Positions 59,151-64,000 of a DNA stretch of 64,000 nucleotides are shown piece after piece. Position numbers and translations under genes: made by a program. The DNA comes from Coptis chinensis. Lineage: Eukaryota; Streptophyta; Magnoliopsida; Ranunculales; Ranunculaceae. Under the pieces are notes generated by a model that was given only the letters and a program-made list of their open reading frames with translations, ran no database searches and had not been told where the DNA came from. Location: assembly GCA_015680905.1 (NCBI GenBank), contig CM027381.1, forward strand, positions 18,267,501 through 18,331,500. The letters are read 5' to 3'. Positions within the stretch are counted from its first letter, which is position 1; the number at the start of each line of letters is the position of its first letter.

Positions 59151-59514
59151 TGTGTGAACCACATTCATGACCACGAACATAACAGTCAAGAGGAGCGAGA
59201 GAGAGACGAGTGGGTCTCATATGGTATTGGGCCAAAAGGATGGGCCCAAAGATGAGAGAGGCCCAATGACTTTGACTTAGAGAAAAAAGGAAAGGAGAGA
59301 ATAGTGGGCCTTGTATGGTATTGGGCCCAATGGATGGGCCCAAGATCATAGGGTCCAAGGACTTTGACCTAAAGGGGGAGAAGGGGGCAAAGAAAAAAGG
59401 AAGAAAAAAAGGGAAGGAAAGATGGAGGAGGCGGCAGGGAAAGGGGGAGGAGAGAGAAGAGAGACAAAGGGGGGGAGACATTGGAGGTTAAGGGGTAGGA
59501 ATTGGGTTCATACA
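59151..59514 (+). repeat. 5' LTR of a second Tat-type element
   Basis: 364 bp, TGTGTGAACC to GGTTCATACA, with near-perfect 10-bp inverted ends, directly followed by a Tat primer site. The last 5 bp before it, ATGGG, is the presumed TSD; its partner is not in the window before element F starts. A purine-rich tract (AAGGGGGAGAAGGGGG) lies in the 3' half. Confidence 0.82.
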
Positions 59515-59515
59515 A

Positions 59516-59532
59516 TGGTGCCGTCTGTGGGG
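59516..59532 (+). other. Primer binding site of the second Tat-type element
   Basis: TGGTGCCGTCTGTGGGG, one base after the LTR end. It is the same site type as at 9473-9488, with one change. Confidence 0.82.
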
Positions 59533-59844
59533 AGCGAAGATTACCTCTTATGTGTTCTCTACTGCATCAAATAGGAGGAAGCTCTCTTCATCACCTGTCT
59601 TCCACCTCAAAACCCCACTTCCTTCTCATCCAACTTTCCTCACTCTCTCCCTACCATCCGATCAGATCCCATATCTTTTCTCCCTCTCTCTCCTTCACCC
59701 ACTCTTCAAAACTAATAAACTCTTTTCCACTTAAAGAAAGAATAGAGTGTGAGAGAGAGAATAGATATATGAAATATTTTCATAATCAGCTTATTCTTTG
59801 TTATTGCTACACTAAAAGTACTCTCTTCACTTCTCCAATGGTGC
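59533..59844 (+). other. Tat leader joined to intron-like sequence
   Basis: No gag is found where it is expected. C/T-rich DNA gives way to a stretch (about 59760-59846) that ends in a pyrimidine run and GTGCAG, immediately before the PNGase homology. This looks like the end of a host intron. Confidence 0.45.
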
Positions 59845-60402
59845 AGATGGATGCATCTTGATCCCTGTGAAGGAAGCAATATATGACAATCCGTTGTTAT
59901 ATGAAAAAGGCTGGAAAAAGAATCTGAGCTATACAATTGCTATTGCAAAAAATGGAGATCATGACGTGATACAAGGAAATGGCCTGAGGTTTTGACACGC
60001 TGGACTATTGCTACAAAATCGGTGGCATCTGCTATTCTCTCTAACATAACAAAAGAATGTCGAAAGGGTCTTACTTCTCAAGAAATCTTTAAGTTCGAAG
60101 ATCGTGACAAGAATGAAGTGGATAATCTTGAGGCTGACCTCCATTCTATAGATGATACTTCGATCTCATTGCCGGGAATACAGAGTGGAGCTAAGGAATG
60201 GAGAATAACAAGATCAGAATGGGGTTTTGATAAGGATGATTCCTATAGTTGTTCTTCTTGCCCAGTCCGTGGATGTGTGGACGAGCATGTTAGTAGCATT
60301 TATAGGTCATTTTATCCTTTGTTTTCGCAGTTCATCGACAAAGGTCTTTCCAACTCTGACATTAGTACAATCCTCGGTAGGGTAAAAAGGTGTTGCTACT
60401 GC
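59845..60402 (+). pseudogene. PNG1: Captured fragment of a peptide:N-glycanase (PNGase) gene
   Basis: Three frame-shifted pieces read in order: RWMHLDPCEG, then IYDNPLLYEKGWKKNLSYTI and NGDHDV, then RKWPEVLTRW, RDKNEVDNLEADLHSIDDTS, SLPGIQSGAKEWRITRSEWG, SCSSCPVRGCVDEHVSSIYR and ILGRVKR. These match the order and wording I know of plant cytosolic PNGase (Arabidopsis PNG1), from the end of the transglutaminase-like core into the plant C-terminal region. The Asp in HLDPCE belongs to the catalytic triad; the Cys and His lie upstream and are absent. PNGase removes N-glycans from misfolded glycoproteins during ER-associated degradation. An acceptor-like GTGCAG at the start and a GGTAAAA donor-like end suggest a genomic exon, not a cDNA. 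It cannot be functional. Confidence 0.82.
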
Positions 60403-60830
60403 GACTCGATTGTGACGATGGTGATGATAGTGGGTGGTGACGATGGGTAAATAACAAAATGATGGTGTTGTTTTGGTGGTGCTGATCGGTGGTTTCTATT
60501 TGAGAAAGTGGTGATGGTTATGCTGATTGATGGAAGGTGATGGTGGTGCAGACAACTGATTTAGTGGTGGAAGGTGATGGTGGTGATTCGAGATGGGTGC
60601 CTGGAACTGGTAGCTGTTGGTTTTAGTTGCTGGTCTTGGTAGTGTTGGTTTGATGGTTGCCTAGGTGTGCTGACTAGTCTGTGTTATTGGTTGTGATATC
60701 TGTGTTGTTGGTTGTGATTTTGGTGATGTTGGTTTTGTTTGTTGTCTGTGCTGGTGGTCGTTGTGCTATGGTGGTGGGTGTTGGTATCATTAAGACTGTG
60801 GGTGGTTGAGGGGCTGGTCAAGCTAGCTGT
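60403..60830 (+). other. GT/GGT-rich low-complexity region
   Basis: Dense GGTGATGGTGGT-type DNA with no stable tandem period and no supported gene. It begins where the PNGase homology ends. Confidence 0.7.
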
Positions 60831-61378
60831 CGCTTCTTCTGCAAAGGTTACTGATTCAAAAGGATCAAAAGACTCAACAAAAATAGCAGAGTCAACAGTG
60901 ACTTAATCAACTGAATTTGCCCTCCTTACCTCTATTTAAACTCGTTCTACTGCTGCACTGAGCTCTCCTTCTGATGATGGTGGTAAATCAATAATTGCTT
61001 CTGTTCTTGTAGTTACGTCAGGTCCAACTTCATTGCACGATATGGATTAAAAGTAAACCATATCCACTGCTTCGATGCCTTTTGAGATTCCTGGAGTGTG
61101 CTTTTCTTGCTTATGGCTCCAGTTCCACTGATAAGGAAGAATCCTTTTAAGGAAAAGGTGTTATTATTTTTGCCTATCTTTGGATGTATTAGACTACTTT
61201 ATTATTGTTGTAGTTGCGCAAGTCATTTTTTCCGCCTTTTGCTCTACTGTTTTCATCGGCTTGACGGCTGATAGAGGAGTAAGGCAGAGGGCGTATTTTT
61301 AATAGCCAGCCGTAATGATGGTGTCTGTGCTGCTGGTGCTACTACATGTTGCTACTGAATTACTTGTTGCTGAATTAT
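60831..61378 (+). other. Unassigned region with Ser/Thr-rich broken frame
   Basis: A frame near 60830-61050 reads VASSAKVTDSKGSKDST and SPSDDGGKSIIASVLVV with two stops. It may be remnant coding sequence of the Tat-type element or of captured DNA. I recognise no family. The rest shows nothing I can name. Confidence 0.35.
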
Positions 61379-62860
61379 TGATAAACATAAAAAATGAATA
61401 GTTTACCTATGAAATGAATGATGAAACTCAAAACGTAAGTAAACTAAAACTTATTACGAGTCTATATTTATCAAAGTTTCTACTCTCTTTCTATTGAACA
61501 GATATAGTGCAGTAGGAAGTTCGTTCCACTCCTAGTTCTTTAGCATGTGATGTTTTCTAGTTAACTAATCGGTCTTAAGTCTAATGAAAGTTTTACGATG
61601 GGGAATTATACTAGGATGCAACTACCCACAAGATACAAACTATAATTGATTCAACTACGGAAATACTACGTTGATTCTATAATAAGGAATTAGGGGGGAT
61701 TGATTCCACCTTAACTCAACTTAACTCACTAACCACGAATCGTCGTAATCTGAATGAACGCTCATGAGAACAATTGGTTCTTCCTAATCCCTAATTACAT
61801 ATGACATTTCTACCAATTCATAACAAGCATGTGAGCGATTAAACCCATTCTCATGGCTAATTAATCGTTTCTAGAGTGGAATAGAAATTATGGCGACTCT
61901 ACGATAATCGAATCAAGCTTTCATCAAAGCTTCTCAACCCCCCTCTAATGGAGGTTTAACCGAGAATCATTCGCAATCATTTCCATATGAATCTAAACTA
62001 AACATAATATCAAGATTCGAAATTTACTAATCTAAATTAAACAATAATTAAAATCTAATTAACAACTAAGAAATGGTAACCAACAATAATTAAAACTAGA
62101 TCTAATAGATTGAAATAACAAAAATCGAAATGACAAGAATAATAACTATTTTATTTATCTAATGAATGATATTCAATGATTCAAGAAATTAATCTAAAAC
62201 AAGAAATGAAATTCTAAAACTAAGTTCTAAAACTCATTAATGGAGGCTAACTAATCTAATTCTAATCTAGGTCTAACTATATACCATTAACAAAGAGCTA
62301 AGCTTTTGTTTTTATACTTTCAGATCCAAAAATTGTGCATGGGCTTGGAGCCATGTTTTGGGCCAGAGAATTAGGCCCAAAACCCAATTTCTTTAGTCCA
62401 AAATGGGCTCTTCAGCTGCAGTTGGCTTTGACAGATGTTTCGTCCACTTTTACTCCTCTGATTGGGCCAAGGCTTGGACCATTGGAAAGCTCTTTCCGAG
62501 CTGGTCGTTTTGACATAAGGTAGGCCTAATTCCGAGGTCTGAGTCCAAAGATATGGTCTTCGGAAGTTCTGCTGACTTTGTGTGCTGTTTCTGCCCGCAT
62601 TGACTTTGACTTTTCAGCTTTGACCGGGCTTTAGAAAGGCTTTGTCTTCTTGAATCTTGGCCTTTAATTACAGAACTCCTTAGCAACCAACCATTGCTCC
62701 TTTATCTCGCTAAAGTGGCACATTTCTGCACATAATGGACTTTGAAGCCTGAAATGCATAAAAACACGTAATCAGTATTAACTCTTACTTATTATTCACA
62801 TAATTGGTCTAAAAGTATAATTATTAAAGGGTTAAAACTACAGTTTTGGGCTCTTATCAA
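61379..62860 (-). repeat. 3' LTR of Athila-like element F
   Basis: 1482 bp with 6-bp inverted ends TGATAA...TTATCA. The right edge is fixed by comparison with E: TTATCA followed by ACCACCCCCAAAC, the complement of a polypurine tract. Length is close to E's LTRs (1457 and 1516 bp), but the sequence is largely different. The left edge rests on the inverted ends only; the other LTR is outside the window. A TATA-like AGTATAAAAAC on the minus strand lies near 62310-62320. Confidence 0.7.
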
Positions 62861-64000
62861 CCACCCCCAAACAACATTTTGCTTGTCCTCAAGCAAATAT
62901 GATAAATTAGCATAAGTGACCAAAAATGGAGTTCTATCTATTCTCATTTCGCTGAGTGCGATTGCATTGACCATATGCAACAAGGCCTTAAACCACTAGG
63001 AATTCCCTAGTGGACGAGTTATAGCCTCGTGAGAGTTTTCGATGAAGGTACTCACAAACTTCATCTATTCTACAAGCGACTAAGAAAGAAAACTATTGTT
63101 TCCTTATTCATGCTCCAAATTATCTATACATCTCACTAGCTATGAACAAGAATAACCAAGTCAAAAACCTAAGCTAATATATGCATAATAATCAATCATC
63201 TACAATAAACATATATACAATGAGTAATACTATGAAATGCAATAGCAGGTCCGTTTCTGAAACTCGGAATAGCGTCCTTAAGTAGGTTCTCACAATAATA
63301 GTCAAGATACAACACTCGATTTTTTTCCACTCAAGTTTTATTTACTCCGGTCTTGCTTGATGGGCACACTTTACCTTACAATCTCAATGACACACAAGGA
63401 AGTGGAGTCGATCAAACACATCCGCCACTTACTATCACACTAACCTATTCCTAATTGAGCTAGAGGTCTTTATTAGGTGTTTCGGGGATTAGGAGATGGT
63501 TTAAGAAGGAAGGAAATGGATATTCAAAAAGGACAAGTCTGAGATAATAGAGTCTTCATATTATGTAACTAGAGAAAACCTTGTTATTTACTTTTGCTTC
63601 TACACTTTGTTTCCATCCTTAGCCATATTTTTTTTTCTTTTTCTTTGGCTTTTGACTCCTTTTATTCTATTTTTTTTTTGGAGTTTTTATTTTATTTCTA
63701 TTTTTATTTTTCTTTTCTTTGGATGGAAACTTCTTTTCTTTATTTTTTGAAGCAACTAACTAATTTTTGTTTTTTACGAGGTTTTTCTCTTCTTTTTTCT
63801 TCCTCATTCTATTCTCAGACTTATTCTAAATTGGGTAGGTTGATTTTTTTTTATTTTGTTTTGTTTTTGTAGCAGGGTAAAGGATTTGTGGTTTATGAAA
63901 GGCTAAAGAAAGGCTCAGAGGGGCGACTAGTGGAAAATAATTCATAGGTTTGAATTTTTGGCTATATCGATCCAAAGAGTGCCTAAATTCTCGCTTAGGA
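62861..64000 (-). mobile_element. 3' interior of Athila-like element F (runs off the window)
   Basis: On the minus strand this is the 3' untranslated part of F. The polypurine tract GTTTGGGGGTGG adjoins the LTR. The hairpin with loop GAGGAC lies at 62878-62899 and the CCACTAGG/CCTAGTGG repeat at 62993-63013. It aligns over about 1.1 kb with 35223-36300 of E. No coding frame is supported in this part. Confidence 0.8.
62878..62899 (-). promoter_or_regulatory. Conserved hairpin beside the polypurine tract (F copy)
   Basis: Stem TTTGCTT / AAGCAAA (7 bp; the eighth pair is mismatched) with the same GAGGAC loop as D and E. Confidence 0.6.

Noticed and set aside
59502..59861. 119-codon ORF over the Tat primer site as gag
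   Set aside because: It has no gag motif; it crosses leader and intron-like sequence and ends in the PNGase piece in the wrong frame.

Overview
This is plant nuclear DNA, almost certainly from a flowering plant, and it consists nearly entirely of mobile elements stacked inside one another. The evidence is the set of lineages present: plant-specific Ty3/gypsy groups (Tat with an extra RNase H, Athila, a Tekay/Del-like large-LTR element), plant L1-type LINEs with a DUF4283 ORF1, and AT-rich spacer DNA. I see no intact host gene, tRNA, rRNA or CRISPR array. The only host-gene sequence I recognise is a broken piece of a peptide:N-glycanase (PNGase) gene at about 59845-60402. The species cannot be named from the sequence alone.

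Layout. (1) 1-9612: a decayed Tat-lineage element on the minus strand (gag, protease, RT, two RNase H domains, integrase). It has an antisense spliced ORF at its 3' side and an 11-copy 60-bp tandem array, and a solo LTR (3930-5197) interrupts its pol. (2) About 9.64-59.15 kb: one plus-strand L1 LINE, the oldest layer, split by four insertions. These are a solo LTR in ORF1 (10907-12160), a non-autonomous large-LTR element in the endonuclease (12668-28079), a solo LTR of about 1.7 kb also in the endonuclease (28475-56888), and a second Tat-type element that cuts the C-terminal part (from 59151).

(3) The 12.7-28.1 kb element has LTRs of 3.2 kb and a non-coding 2.7 kb interior. Its 5' LTR was itself hit by a long-TIR DNA transposon (14255-17654, which received another solo LTR at 15436-16714) and by a 5'-truncated minus-strand LINE (18356-21262). 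(4) The 28.5-56.9 kb solo LTR was hit by an Athila-like, mostly non-coding element D (30126-56838). D received a minus-strand Athila element E (33766-50185) and holds a truncated copy of the 3.2 kb LTR family. (5) 59.15 kb to the end: a Tat-type 5' LTR and primer site, the PNGase fragment, GT-rich DNA, then the LTR and 3' region of another minus-strand Athila-like element F that leaves the window.

Most insertions were verified by reading target site duplications (TSDs) on both sides and checking that the interrupted reading frame rejoins. LTR divergence agrees with the nesting order: D's LTRs differ much more than E's. The parts most worth a second look are the accessory ORF cassette downstream of E's integrase, with its own TATA-like boxes; the conserved hairpin beside the polypurine tract in D, E and F; the captured PNGase exon; and the intron-containing antisense ORF of the first Tat element.
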